A DNA stretch of 62,000 nt from Gnetum montanum (GCA_015680685.1 MNCI01008068.1:92804-154803); one strand, 5' to 3'; positions 22,496 through 35,499 are shown, numbered from the stretch's first letter. Numbers and translations are program-made. The notes: generated by a model from the sequence alone, not told the origin.

Positions 22496-24670
22496 TCATG
22501 TAGTTCCTAGTGGCGGAGGCTCCTCCATAGGTGCTTTCCCCTTGTCTTGTGCTCTAGGTCTTGGGACTTGATGGCATTGAAGTATGGCCTGAATTTTCTC
22601 CTCTTCGGTCTGGGGATCTTGTGTTGTCCATGCTAATGTTTTAACATTTGATGAAGTTGACACCTCCCATGGGTAAGGTAGTTGTGGAAACATTTGATTT
22701 GCCTTGACATACCAAGCCACAAACACCCATCGTTCCTCCTCGTAGGCTCTGGCTTTGTCTTTGTATTCCTAAAAATCTGCAAGCCATCAAGCCAAGTTTG
22801 TTGCAACACCTTTTTACCCTTGGTAGCTTTCCTTAACCACCTCAAGTTCAGAATTTTCAATCTCTAATTTCTGCAATATCTTTTTGCATTTTACAAATTA
22901 TGTTTCATATTTGCTGTAGGTGGTAGCTACCTGTTGTTCAAGCTCTGTTCTTGGGCTCCTTGCTATTAACATGGCAAAGTTGGCATACCACAGGTTTAAT
23001 AACTCCATGTATTCTGTAAGATCCTAGATCTACAAGTCCTAGTTTTTAACTTCCACCTAGTGGGCAAAGGCATAGGTGTCCAAAATGGGCTACCAGTCAG
23101 TGTGTTGAGCACTAATAGCATTGATGTGGACCTTATCCATATGGATCTCCTTCTTAATGATCTATTTGTACATCCCCACCTAGTCCCAGAAGTGCTCCTT
23201 TAGTTGTTTGTGATTTTTCCACGCACTAATTTTGATAGCTGTCTTTTGGTAGATCGCACGTACCTCCTCCATTGAGAGGGTCCAATTTTCCTTGGCTAAA
23301 CAGCTCATGTCTTGGTTGACCTGGATGAATTGTTCTCAAAATTGGTGAAAATGTTCTTTGAGAACATTCTTTTGCTTTTCCACAGAGGTCAACCGAAGGT
23401 TGTTGGCAACAAGTTGCTTGTTTTCCTCTTGTAAGGCCTTGAGTGCCTTGGTATGCGCATGAGTTTGCGCTTGTGCTACAAAGGAATCCCAAATAGCCTT
23501 CTCTTTTTCTTCTGCCACCTTCTTATTCTCCATTAGTAGCTTGGTCAGTTGCTCAGTTTTAAAATTGTCCAGCTGGTCTGCGAGAACAAATTGCAAAGGG
23601 TCCCGCTATGCTACTTGTAGGGCCACGAGCTTTTCTTACAATTTTTGCACCTCTACTTCAGCATGCTCAACCCTCACCTCTATCAAGACCAGCTTCCCCT
23701 TAGTGGAAATGAGATCTGATTGAATTGCTGTAACATCCTAAGGGATGTCAAATAGGCATGTCATTACTTGTCCTGTTTGTAGCAATTGATCAAGCACATC
23801 CTCATGTTTCGCAGGAGTCATTGAGGTTTTAGCAAAAGTTTGAGCATCTTGTGCTCCTGTGAGATCTGCCAGTGGCACAACAGGTACATTGAATGATTCT
23901 TTAATATGATCCACAACCACTTCTGTGGCTCTCGCTACATCCTGGTGTTGCATGATCGCCACTGTGGCCCCTTCACCAGTTTCTAATTGCACTTGGAAAG
24001 ATGCAGCATTTCCTAAGATTTTTTGTGATCAAGTACTTTCCCCTCCTCCTGTATGGATGGACACTTCACCCCTTGCAGGATCCAAAGAAACCGTGGGCTA
24101 TATGGCATCATCGATGACATGGAAGAGATTTGCATCATCACGACTTCCCCTCCTGATCGTCTCAGCGATGGCCCTGAGATGGCTCATCGATGGTCTGTAA
24201 TCTTGCAATGGCAGTGGTTGGTCCTACTGGCCCATGCTAGGGCCTGCTTCTTGTTGTTAGCTAGGTCCTGTGCTTGGAAGTTGGTTGGGCCCTGCAAGTT
24301 GAGTTTTCGTTGGCCCTGCCATTTGTTCCTCTTCTTTTTCTGGTTCCAACATCTCACCAGTGATTTTTCTTACAGCTGGTGGCTTTAGCAATTCAGCATA
24401 TGAAGCATTTTGGGCTCTTTGGAGGACATCATTAGTGTATACTCTGATACTAGCACATTGGCACAGCTTCCTAATAAGGCAAGGGAATGGCAACGCCATC
24501 TTCCCTATCTTTCGTTCTTCAAATTGCCTCAGGATCTCCATACAATATAGATGAGGTAGGTTAGCATTAACCTTTCCCATCAACACTACACACCCCTTTA
24601 CCACATATGTTGAGATCCTTTTTAAGCCCTTAGTGGGGAAGAAGTGATACATTCCAATTTTGAAATAGAT
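22496..24670 (-). pseudogene. ORF3 of element D, N-terminally truncated
   Basis: Begins at ERIYFKIGMYHFFPTKGLKR (24670); the start codon and first half of the globular domain are deleted, the leader running straight into it. Then NANLPHLYCMEILRQFEERK, a linker with AGPTKTQLAGPNQLP, a stretch with VDHIKESFNVPVVPLADLTG, a coiled coil (LDNFKTEQLTKLLMENKKVA at 23590 downward, with stops) and the conserved end FVAWYVKANQMFPQLPYPWE and EEPPPLGTT. This is the copy that best shows the linker and coiled coil. Function unknown; coiled coils suggest self-association. Confidence 0.75.
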
Positions 24671-24699
24671 CCTCTCTTCTTAATTTTAATCTTAATTTT

Positions 24700-25070
24700 A
24701 TAATTAATTACCCTTAAATATATCCTTCAGGTGATGATAAATTTCAAAAAATTTATGTGCTATTCAGTGTGTGTCCCTCCCCCATGACTAAGCTGAGCAC
24801 TCCAGGTTCAAGTAGGTTCAGACAAAATGAAAATCGGAGTACCAGCGAGTGAGATATAGGTATGAAAGCAAGGGTTGTGCAATCGCAAGTCGTAGAGAGA
24901 AATTTGAAAAACTCCCCCACGTGAATGGTTGAAAATGATGCTAAGTGTTGCGGGGGGGTTAAGTATATATAGTTTGTAGGGATGCAATATTGTATACGAT
25001 ACATTGCGTATGCGATATCACGTACACGATATCTCGGCTTATCGATATTGGGACAAATGAAAGATACCGA
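24700..25070 (-). promoter_or_regulatory. Internal promoter-like leader of ORF3 (element D)
   Basis: On the minus strand: GATATCGTGTACGTGATATCGC, split here as GATATC-GTGTACGT-GATATC, further ATACGATA/AATATTGCAT motifs (25040-24985), then TATATATA at about 24964-24971, then a leader with GCAACACTTAGCATCATTTT shared with element A. Similar in layout to the LTR U3 but a different sequence around it. Confidence 0.55.
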
Positions 25071-25139
25071 ATTTTTTAAGATTTTCTTGAAATTGACATT
25101 ATAAACATAGGACATTGGGCTATTTTTTAGGGATTATAG

Positions 25140-26350
25140 GGTAATTCAGTTAGTTTTGAAGGCACAAATAATGATATGTGATGGTAAGGAAGAGAAAAAG
25201 GGCATGTGATGGTTCATAGGAACGTTGGAATTTGGAGGGATAGTAATAATGGAAAGAACATTGTTGACAATATGCCAAGGGTAATAAATGGTGTGTGGAA
25301 GATGGATTATGAGTGTAAACTATAGAATTACACAAGTGGGTCCTCCCCAAAGTAGGTTCCAACCTATAATGCTCTTGTGTAACCACACTTAAAAGTCTCT
25401 ATGGGCATTCGAAGAGTTAAATGTAATCCACACTGGCTTCACAAAACACACACATGTAAGTATCACCGGACTGAGGTAGAAATTCTACGCTACATAAGAC
25501 ACGAGCTACAATTACATGAATAGCGAGATGAGATGAACTATAGAAGGGATTGTAGAGATTGGGACATGAGGTAACTAACCCAGGGCACAATGAATCCTAC
25601 GTGTAAAGCATGATTAATGTGTCATTAACCTGTCATTCCAAGAGCAGGGCCAAGTCCATTCCTCTAATCAATGACATCGCATTGTTTTATCCCATGATGA
25701 GTGACTATGAGAGTACCATAACAACAAGGTGTACGATCACTTGGCATTTTATTCAAGGGAGGAGTGATTTTTTTTGTGGCACTTTTCTTTTCATTTTCTT
25801 TTTCTCTTCTCTTCTTTCTTCTCTATTTTTTTTATTGCTGAATCCAGAGAAGCTGCCAACCTTCAAGCATGGGTGCATGTCTTTCTAGTGGGATCCCCTA
25901 GAACAACATTGGATTTTTGAGTACCTTTTGATTACTCTTACTCCCATTTTGTGTTAAATCTACAAGGATCTTAGTACAACCACTTTGCATGATAATTCTC
26001 ACAGATGTTACCAAAGAGAATCTACAAGTCCCCTTGATGTCACACCCTAATCATTCTCTCTTGGTCCATCCTTCTTCATTTTGGGTACAATGAACATGAA
26101 ATTAATTTTAAGTTTTAAGAATGTCCAGAATATCACTATACCCTCGAATAGAACCTCTTATTTGTAGAATGAATGAGTGGGTGTAATGGGCTCACTGTCC
26201 ATATAATTGCTCACTCAAGACTTGATAACATAGAACACACCTCAACCAACAAGCCACATGAGTGTCTTATTCGTAGATGAGATTACTTATAAAAAAGTAA
26301 AAAGACAAAAAAAAATAAAAAACTATAAAATTAAAGAAAATGAAAAGTAT
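25140..26350 (-). other. Block X of element D
   Basis: Non-coding block between gag and the ORF3 leader, matching the X blocks of A, C and E over most of its length. Its central part (25590-25960) is the best conserved. Contains a pyrimidine-rich run at about 25765-25840. Confidence 0.7.
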
Positions 26351-26353
26351 TTA

Positions 26354-28337
26354 TTAATCTTGCTTGTTATTAAAATGAGGGATATCCCCCATAACTAAGC
26401 GATTAAGCATGGAAAAGATTAATAAATGGAAGGTGGGGATCCTTGCATGTTGAAAATATTGGGACCTGGTCATACTTACCCCATTGGGGTTCACACACTT
26501 GATTATAGTAAACATAGTGGGGAAATTTATGAAATGTGGTTTCCAAATAAAGAGTTGACCCACTATGATATATGGGACTGTAAGATGGTATGCAAGGATC
26601 AGGACGTCGCTCTCCATGGCTGTGTTTATTGGGCCATATGGTTGTTGGAGTGTGAGTTGATGGCCTTGATGGAGTAACATGACGCGTTGGATTCGAAGGG
26701 AAAGGTGCACCACAGTGTTGGGCTTGTGCTAAGTTGGAGAATGCAGTGGCCTTGGAATTATGTTGTCCCTTCTTATGGTCATGTTTAAAGAAGGGACACT
26801 TTTGATGTTGAGGAGGCCTCTCACTGTTGGCAATAGTAGCACAAGTAATGTTCGTGGGTTATTGCTATGGTGCAAACACTTTAGGAACAGTTGGTGGCAA
26901 TGTAGAAGGAGGGAAAGGATGAGAATGTTGAAATTGAGGAGAAGTGTAAGGTACACAAGGCAGTGGTTGTGTTGAAGGCATGGGCTCATAGTATTGAGAA
27001 AAATGATAATGCGGTGAGATAGAGTATGCTGACCCAATTGAGGAAACAGGATATTGGACTAGATAAGCATTTGGATTAGGATGATACAAAAGGGTGTCTC
27101 CAATTTAGGGATGGTTTCCCCCATGACTGGGATTGTTGCCACTATGATCGAACACAGTATCTCTGTACGAACTTTGGATGTAACGTGCTTTCCCAATGCT
27201 CATATAAATGTAGCAAGATTAGGCATTGGCCCTTGGGATGATTGTACAGGAAAATGTTGCATTCATATGTATGATTGGTAGTTGATCCCTTATCTTCCTT
27301 ATCTCTTCTTTCCGATTTTCTAAGGATACCTTGTCCTACTTCTTGGGTTGTCAAAACTCTATCTTCAATAATATCAATATATTCTCCACACTTTTTATGT
27401 GTCCATTCCAACATCTTATTAATCTTTGCCTCAACTTCCTCTAATGATTGTTGTACTGACAAAGATGGTTCTTCCGCCTTGAGATAGGTTGATTTCTCCT
27501 TTTTATGATTATGGACCTCTGTTAAGTTGAGATTTTGGTCTCGTTGATGTTTTTCAACACTCTCCCATTTGGCCATTTGTCCTTCTTCTTTTTCTACCCA
27601 CTTAATAAGCTCTTGGACTTGATGGGTTTGTAGTTTGTATAGTTGAACTTGGGCATACATCCCTATGGTTTCTCTTGTTGCATCACAAAGCCCATCAATG
27701 ATATGGTACATTAGCCTTTCCTCAGAGAACTCATGGTCTGGACAACTATTTAACAGTGCATAATATCTTTCTAAGGCCATGTCCAAGGGTTCATGTTGTG
27801 CTTGTTTCCACTCTTGGATTTGTTTCCTCAAGGCTGACACTCTTGCATAGGTTTGATATCTTTCATTAAAGAGTTCTACCATTGTCGGCCAACATCAAAT
27901 TAAATTTGGTTTTAATGATATATACCATACTTTTTCTTGGCCAACAAGTGTCATAGGAAAGAGCTTGATTTTTTTCCAACTTTTATCAATGTTTTTCCAT
28001 GTGCAGGCATCGTAGAAGGCTTGTGAATGTTATTGCAGATCTAAGTCATAGCCTCTTGAGAAATTAGGAAAGTTATTTAAATCAAGCCTGGGTAGGCGAC
28101 TCTCTTTACGATGCCTACGAGAGATTCAAACAACCTCTTGTATTTGTGTTAGGCTTGTAGTGGCCAGTAGGGGTTCATCTTCATTAAGTAAGTTATGCTT
28201 TCATGCATTGGGATGATGTTGCCTTCCTTTATGCTTATAAGAAACTCCCACTTTGGATTGCCTACTCCAATCTTTGTTGTCATATAATTCGTTGGTTCTC
28301 CAATGAATTTCCTCACTAGGTGTGGCATTATTATCAT
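26354..28337 (-). pseudogene. Gag polyprotein of element D
   Basis: In order: LPRLDLNNFPNFSRGYDLDL, FPMTLVGQEKVWY, a clean 246-codon stretch (27882-27142) with LRKQIQEWKQAQHEPLDMAL, ERYYALLNSCPDHEF and YHIIDGLCDATRETIG, a Lys/Glu-rich helical linker, then the C-terminal motif with C-NIFLYNHPKGQ-C-LILLH, a Pro/Ser-rich tract and KCPFFKHDHKKGQH. Clearly the same protein as in C and related to that of G. No CCHC knuckle. A few stops and frameshifts. Confidence 0.8.
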
Positions 28338-28477
28338 CTTGTAGGAGAGGCATGATTGTGAAATTGTGTGTGACTTTATATGTGAATTTTTTATAATTAT
28401 TTTTTCCTAAAAGATATATCGTTAATTCTTATACAATGACCTTGTATGATATAACTAATCTAGATAACTAGCACTGT

Positions 28478-28495
28478 CCCTGACAACAGTGCCAA
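28478..28495 (-). other. Primer-binding site of element D (tRNA-Asp type)
   Basis: TTGGCACTGTTGTCAGGG abuts the 5' LTR on the minus strand; it differs from the tRNA-Asp complement only by transitions. Confidence 0.75.
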
Positions 28496-29278
28496 TGATG
28501 AGTGGTGAGGTACCCCTACACTCAACCATACAAATACGACCATTTCACATGTGATCCAGTCAAACTCCATAGACGGGCTAGTTGTGGTATCTAGACAGTT
28601 ATCCTTAGGTCACAGTTTTCTATCTTCCCATCTGGACTAGTGTTAACTTTGTCACATATGGTTTAGTCCAGAATGAGGTGTATGATATGTTCCTATGCTA
28701 ATGCTACTCCTAGAGGTAGTGGAAAATATCTTTGATTAAGCTATGAGTAAAGGGAGAGAGAATCTAAACTAGCTTAAGTGTGATGAGCATATGTTCCTCA
28801 ATCATCCATACACACCTTGGACCTCGTGCATGACTACCACTAGGATTACCAAGTGTAGATCCTAGGTATGCTACTAGGTTACCAGGTAGTCACACTTAAA
28901 TGCTCATGATCAAGTCGTACTCATTCGCGTTTAACATGAGTTTAGGGTGAAGAGATATTAACTAAGAAGGAATTAAATAGAAATTAAGTAAATAATTAAA
29001 CTAAGTGAATGCTACAATGATGAAGTAATCTTGATCTTTATTTTTAGTCATGTGCATGTCCAAGTACGTCACACTCGAATAAGGATGTCGTACAATTACA
29101 ATCACCACACTGCGGGCATGCATTGGGAGAGAAGGGTTGAGAGGAAAAAAAAAACTAAAATCAAAACTTAACTCTAAAAACTAAGACTAAAAAACTGCCT
29201 ATCAGATATATCTACCTCTTATTTATAGATGAGGAGACAGGCTACGATATCGCGGTTAACTAAAATGGCAACTCATCA
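28496..29278 (-). repeat. 5' LTR of element D (783 bp)
   Basis: TGATGAGTTGCC...CACTCATCA on the minus strand. U3 is shortened here, with one GATATCG motif left (about 29245), and TATA (CTATAAATAAG) lies at about 29218-29227. Confidence 0.9.
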
Positions 29279-30136
29279 CTAGGGATCAGTTGGTGATGAG
29301 GCACCTTGGAGGTGGTTGTGAATTGATCTCCACTATGATGCATCAGTGAGGCTCCTATCTTAGGCCTTATCTTGAGTGTGGGAGAATGTAGGTACATTTG
29401 TCCCTATGGCTAGTACATGGAATAGGTGTGTTCATCCTTATAGCTAGTCCTTCAGAAGGCTAGTGGTTGCAAGTAATAAGTTGATGGACCATAGCACTAG
29501 TTGGATAAATAAAAAACTAATAAAAGAGCTACAGGTAATGGCTATTTATGAGTACTCACGGAAACATTTCACATGATACACTAAGTGTGGATATGCTACT
29601 GACCACATGGGCTATGTGTATGATAGTATCAATTTGTAAGTAATGGTGCTAATAATGTATGTTATGATTGGATTATGATTATGTGGGTCATGGGTTGTTT
29701 AACAGTATGGAGTAAGTATGATGACATGGGCATAATAGTGGAAATGCATGTGTTGTGGTGTAATAGATATATGATAGATTATGTCCAACAATGGTTTTAT
29801 CTATGATATTATGATAGCCATCTATCCTCTTTGATAATGATTACGTCAATGTTATGTGTGATATGGTGTTTGTTCATGTGTTACTCTTAGCATTTACAAG
29901 ATTAACAGTTGATGCAAGTTTCCTTGTACCCCACTCATATCCTCAAGTATAGCACTTATTGACCATTTAGCGAGGAAAGTGTAAAAGCTTCCCACTTAGT
30001 TTTATACTGACTATATTTAGTTATAGGTGGAGGCCACAGGAGCATAGATGAGGACTAAGAGAGAGAGTAGAGAAGGAAAATGTATATTTCCATGTGCAAT
30101 AGTATGAACTATTTACATTTAATGAAATTATCTATA

Positions 30137-30169
<33 letters not shown>

Positions 30170-31769
30170 GATGATGATGATGATGATGATGATGATGTTT
30201 ATGTGTTTTTATATCTTAGAAGAGCAGTGCAAATTTTTAACTTATGTAGAGACATGTAGTTTTATAAATCAAAATGTATCTTTAGTTTTGATTTTGACAT
30301 GAATTGTTATGTACTTTGACCTTACTTAATATAACATATTTCTACACATCATTACTTTTTAGTTTATCATGCTTCCTTTGTGGTATTACTAGTAATCCTA
30401 GGCATCACCCTACCCTATCTAGGTGTGGTAGGAAGGGATGTTACAATTATTGATCTTGTCTTTTCCAAACCCCAATATGTTGTAAACCCTTTCTCTACCT
30501 GAAGTCCTTCCTATATCTCGAAATCCTTCAATAAGGTTGCCCTATAGTAATCATCACCATATTGTATGTTTCAAATCCAATCTTAGTTGTGTGTTCTACA
30601 CAATTTAAGGTCTTCTACTTACTTTAATGTTTTTACTATTGATACATGAATTTTTTTTACCATTCATGATTAAATGCGACATTGGTTGCTTATTTTTTGT
30701 AATTTTTGCTAATTAATGCTAGGAATCTGATTCTAAAAAATAAGACAATTGAGGATGTTTATACTATCTAATCAAAATCATGGTTGATAGAGAGAGGGTT
30801 GCTATCTAGATCAAATGTAGTTTTGAAGTTATACATGTAAAATTTTTAAAGGTAAATCTTCAAGATATATATTTGAAACCTAAAATTGCATATATATATA
30901 TATATAAACTAAGTCAAATATATAGGTGCTAGTGAGCTTTAGGTGAAAAGAAAATCCTTTGAAGAGTTATTTTGATTTATTTTATAATAATTTGGGAGAT
31001 ATTGAATGGGCTTATCATTGACATTTAAATTAGATGTATAGGTTGTATCATTATATGCAACAAAGTTTTATATATAGCCTAACATTTCATTAATCATAAA
31101 ATTTGTTTGATATGTAATAGTGGATTCTTTGAATTTCACTAATGAAATCTTATTCAAAAGGATCATTTCTTTTTACATAATCATGTTTTTTAAATACAAA
31201 ATAATTTTGCTAAAGAGAAAGATTCTTAATAAGAACAGGGTATATTAATAGGAATATTAATAAATAATTTAATAGTAGGGTTTCTAAATTCATGGCCAAG
31301 GAAAATTATGAATTGAAAAATTGTTAATTGACTTTGTCAAATTTTACTCCTATAAACTATGTGTAGTGTCTTTGTGATTGTAACTCGCAAGTATGTTGCT
31401 ACTTTAGGTTGATGTCAACCCTACCCATGCTAGGCATGGGGCCATGAACAACAACATGCTTTACACTAGAAATGGACAAACAAGTTTACTTGAGAGCTAT
31501 GAAGTTGATGAGATGAGATGAATGTTTAGTGGGTAGAAGTAACTCAAGAATTAGCATTTAACAATTTTGAGAATGTGTAATATTGGGATAGCTAAAGAGA
31601 CATCCTTTTCAATATTTTTAAGCATGTTTACATAAGTGTAGGAAATGGACCAAACAAAATAAAGGTACAAACTAAAGTAGAAGATGATAAATTGCAAAAA
31701 CTTGAAAAGAAATTGAATTGAGAAAAGTACAAGAATCATTCATACATATGCTTGCTTGCAATAGACAAA
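29279..31769. other. AT-rich DNA between elements D and G
   Basis: No gene recognised. Contains a (TA)n run followed by a (GAT)n run at 30139-30197 and another TA run at about 30889-30906. It is the right flank of D and the left flank of G. Confidence 0.5.
30139..30197. repeat. Compound microsatellite (TA)n(GAT)n
   Basis: About 15 TA repeats run directly into about nine ATG/GAT repeats. Confidence 0.95.
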
Positions 31770-32741
31770 TGATGAATCGCATTCTATCAATTGCATTAAC
31801 AAAACCTCGTTGATGCAACCTCGTTGTCTAGGCCTCATCTCAATGTAGTTAGTCGTTTGGGCCTCGTCTCAATGCGGCCTCATCGTCTGGGCCTCGTTGA
31901 TGAGGCCCAGTTGACGCATCATATCATGTGTCAACATGGCCCCATTGACATAGTGTCTGTAGTTGGCTATAAATACGTGCTTGTAGTTGCATTTATGGCA
32001 AGAAGTAGAGATTATAGTTGTACCGAAACTCTTGCATTTTTTCCATTTCAAAGTTAGAATTTTGCCTCCAAGTGCCTACAGCAAGAGTTATTGAGTGTAC
32101 AGATCTTTATTCAAGCATTATTGTACTTAGCTATTTTATTTATGCATTTATTGTTTCCAATTATTTATTATATGCTTTCAATTAGTTATTAAATATTTCC
32201 TAGTTATTATGTTTATGAGGCAATTAAGAAAGATAGATTACACACATAAGTACAACCACTTCAAGTGTAACACATATTTTCTTAGTAATCCCAACAGCAT
32301 TATTACTTGGTACGCCTAGTAACATAACGCTTGGTCACCTAGCAGTGGATATGCAAGTTCAGGACATGTACAGAAAGTGGGATCGAATGCTTATGTTAGG
32401 ANTAGGACATGTACAGAAAGTGGGATCGAATGCTTATGTTAGGATTAGTTAAATGCTAGTTAATCAATTAATTTATGCAGTTAATCAAATTCCTTTTATC
32501 TACATTTGATCACCAACTTATAAAACACAAAATGATAAAAATTGAATGCCTCAGTTGCACTTAACCATACCAACGTACATCACAAGTGTAATTGGGAAGA
32601 AACCAATTGACCTTAGGGCCAAAGTAACTTCCTAAAGGACCAGTGCACCAGAAATGATAAGGTTCGCAGAATTCAACCAGATCGTGTGTGAACACTTTGT
32701 GATTCATATGGTTGGGCATTGAGGTACTTCACCACTCATCA
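31770..32741 (+). repeat. 5' LTR of element G (972 bp)
   Basis: TG...CA ends. U3 lacks the GATATC array of family N and instead has repeats of a GGGCCTCGTCTCAATG phrase (31808-31920). TATA (CTATAAATACG) at about 31969. The 3' part contains a 41-base direct duplication around an N (32361-32444), which adds artificially to the length. Confidence 0.85.
32361..32444. other. Assembly duplication around an N
   Basis: The 41 bases at 32361-32401, starting AGGACATGTACAG, recur exactly at 32404-32444 with the single N at 32402 between them. This is the mark of overlapping contig ends joined across a nominal gap. Confidence 0.85.
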
Positions 32742-32761
32742 TTGGCATCATTGCTAGGGAC
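32742..32761 (+). other. Primer-binding site of element G (tRNA-Asp type)
   Basis: TTGGCATCATTGCTAGGGAC follows the LTR end; same class as in C and D, again differing from the tRNA-Asp complement mainly by transitions. Confidence 0.75.
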
Positions 32762-32896
32762 TTTGTTTGTGGAACATGCACTATCTAGGTTTAAGTGAAT
32801 ACCATTAATATCATTGTACAAACCTCAAGGTCAATATCATTCTCACTATACATAGAGTTACAAAAGCACACTAATAATTTTATTTTGTTTTGGAAA

Positions 32897-34960
32897 ATGT
32901 CTTCTTCTTCTCACAAGCATGAGAATACCAAACCACTAGTCCCACAAAAATGCAAGGTGGTATATACTTATTCAGATGAGTTTGTATCAAATTTCACCTT
33001 CATCCTACATCAATATGAATAACTGTGATGGCGTGATATTGAAGGTGACATTATCTTGCCATTAGATTAATCTATTCTTGAGATTCTATTCAAGACCCTT
33101 AAAAATTTGGGCATAGCAGATCTCCATGAAGAATATGTTGTGGATGGATATGACACTCGAAACTACTACAATGAAACACAATGCAAATGAGATTGACATC
33201 AAGAAAAAATCTATGAAGGTACAAAGGGAAAACATTACACCAATCCCTTGTTCCTACCACATCAAGATGACAATTAGGATCCTCCCTTGGAAGGTTCTCA
33301 ACATGAAGATTCTCCACCCCTTGCTACTAATGACGAGGGTGTGAACCTGAACCTACGATCCACTATCCATAAATTGGGTTCACAAAAAAGTGATAGCCAC
33401 ATTAGGGACTTAGGTAAACATTGCAATAACAAGGGATCTAAGGATGGTCATTTTAATAAGTGTAAGAGTGGTGGTGGACACTATGATGGTGGTGGTGGTC
33501 CACCTTCCTCTTCATCCTCTTCATTTGATTCTGAACATTCCTCTTCATCTGATAGTTCTCATGAAAGCCACCATCAAAACAATCATGATGAAGGTGATCA
33601 TCAAGATAACAATGATCATGAAGGCCACCAAAATCGAAGGGTTGGCTAAAACCATCATCAGCGTCATTGACGTAGTGATGATGATGAACCTCTATTACCA
33701 ACTCAAAGTATGCTCAACATTGCAAAGGTAGTGAAAATCCCAACTAGGCATATGAAGAATAGCTGGATCAAGTGCCAAGACATGAATAATATTCCAAGAT
33801 TTAAAGGGGGATATAACTTTGATCCACAAATGCATCTACAACATTTTCAAGATGAATGTGCCTTATAAAATATAGAGAATGAGTGGCAGAAACTCAAGCT
33901 TTTCCCAAGGACACTCATTAAGGAAGATGAAAGTTGGTACCAGTCCTTAGAACCAAAATCTATCCACAAATGAATTACCATGTTAGAACTATTCAATGAT
34001 AAATACTAGATGTACTCTAAAGTGCCTAATCTCAAAAGGCAAATCCAAGGCTAGAAACAAGGAGCACATGAACCCTTGGATGCCACCATGGGCCAATACT
34101 GTTCACTCCTACACTAATGCCTTAGCCATGGTTATTCTCAAAGGGAACAACTTCGCCACATCATAGATGGGCTTAGAGTAGAAACTAAAAAAACCCTTGG
34201 GGTGTATGCCCAAGGGAGATTGTCTGAAATGAGAGATCATCAGATCTAAAGGCTAATTGAGTAGGTAGCAAAAAAAGGAGGTGAGCTACAAAAGAGGGAA
34301 AGTGTTGAAGAATATAATACGAAGCCTTCCATCAAAAAATAAGAGGTCTGATATTGTGACGAGGAGGAATCACCATTTGATGAAGTGGTGAACAAAAAGA
34401 CCTTGCACATCCAAAAATATGTTTCTAACATTTCAGCCAAGGTTGACAAGTTATGAAACTCTTTGGATGAAAAATTTTAAACTACTTTGAAGATTTCTAA
34501 AAAAATCCAAAGAGAAAAATAGTGATTTTAATCATAGGAAGCAAAAAGAAGTGGAATGTGCCTACCAAAGAGGTAAGGGAAAAGCTGTTGTAGTAGAAGA
34601 AGTTGTGGAGACTAACTCTGATGATGAAACTAAATGTGACATTTTCCAATATGAACATCCAAAGGGATGTTGCCCTATAGTGTCACACTTACAAGAGTTT
34701 AGAATGTATGCATTGAATTCTCACCTAGCACGTAGGCAAGCTCCAAGATTATTACCTTACTCTTAAGGTAGTCCAAGATAGTTCCACCAACAACAACAAG
34801 CTTACTACCCAAGAAGAACTCCTCCACAATTATACAAACAATACCAATAGTGGTATCAACCAAAATCATGAGGAATGCCACCACTAAGGAAGTAGTACCC
34901 TTATAGGTAATCAAATTCATACAGGTACTATGTTCAGCAACCTGTCTCCCCTAGAAGCTT
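32897..34960 (+). pseudogene. Gag polyprotein of element G
   Basis: Opens MSSSSHKHENTKPLV. An N-terminal Gly/Ser/His/Asp-rich tract (about 33465-33645) is followed by the Gag core: RFKGGYNFDPQMHLQHFQDE, WQKLKLFPRTLIKEDESWY, then HEPLDATMGQYCSLLH and LRHIIDGLRVETKKTLG. Near 34640 comes CDIFQYEHPKGCCPIVSH, the same C-terminal motif as in C and D. Many stops. The core alignment with C and D over the whole length supports common origin. No CCHC knuckle seen. Confidence 0.75.
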
Positions 34961-35499
34961 TGCAAGCCATGCATCATTTCAGCATCACTATTACCCTCCG
35001 AAGTATCATCAAACATATTCACCATCTACTCAAGGGGAAAACCCATATCCATATCTTTATCATCCTCCACACTCCTATGCATATACATCACCACCTTCAA
35101 CCTAATTACCTCCTACTCCATCCATGCAGGGTGAGATTCCTCCATAGCCGCAACAATGAAATTCTACAAAGGTTGTACACTCACAATTGATTTTTCAACC
35201 AAGTTTTTTAGAAAATCGATCAAGAAAAATATCTTTCTTCTAGCCCAGCAATCCTCTCCAACTCTCATAACCTACTTCGATTGATTATCCTACATCTTCA
35301 TCACCCTCATCCTCTACATCAAATACCTTCAAGTGCCCTTCAAACTATGTGCTGCATAGGATCTACACTATAATGCTAACCCATGTTGTTTCTAGCTAAA
35401 TTAAGGTTGCATTCTTCCTACAAAAAAATCTAATCTAGGAAGTTCACTCATCTATCTATAGGTTTCTAGACAATTGTCATGCAAGGATCTTCTTAGCTC

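Larger units (their letters stand above)
21524..29278 (-). mobile_element. Family N element D, complete (7.8 kb)
   Basis: The best whole copy of the family. 5' LTR 28496-29278 (783 bp), primer site, gag 26750-28337, block X, promoter-like leader, ORF3 22496-24670, polypurine tract and 3' LTR 21524-22305 (782 bp). The flanks are CTATG on the left and CTAGG on the right, a 5-bp target duplication with one change. No protease, RT, RNase H or integrase was found between the LTRs. Confidence 0.9.

Noticed and set aside
30400-30450. End of an old Del/Tekay-type LTR (GGATGTTACA)
   Set aside because: No matching TGTAAC start, primer site or second copy could be found in the window.
33453-33701. His/Asp-rich minus-strand ORF
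   Set aside because: Antisense of the Ser/His-rich part of G Gag; a shadow of triplet bias.
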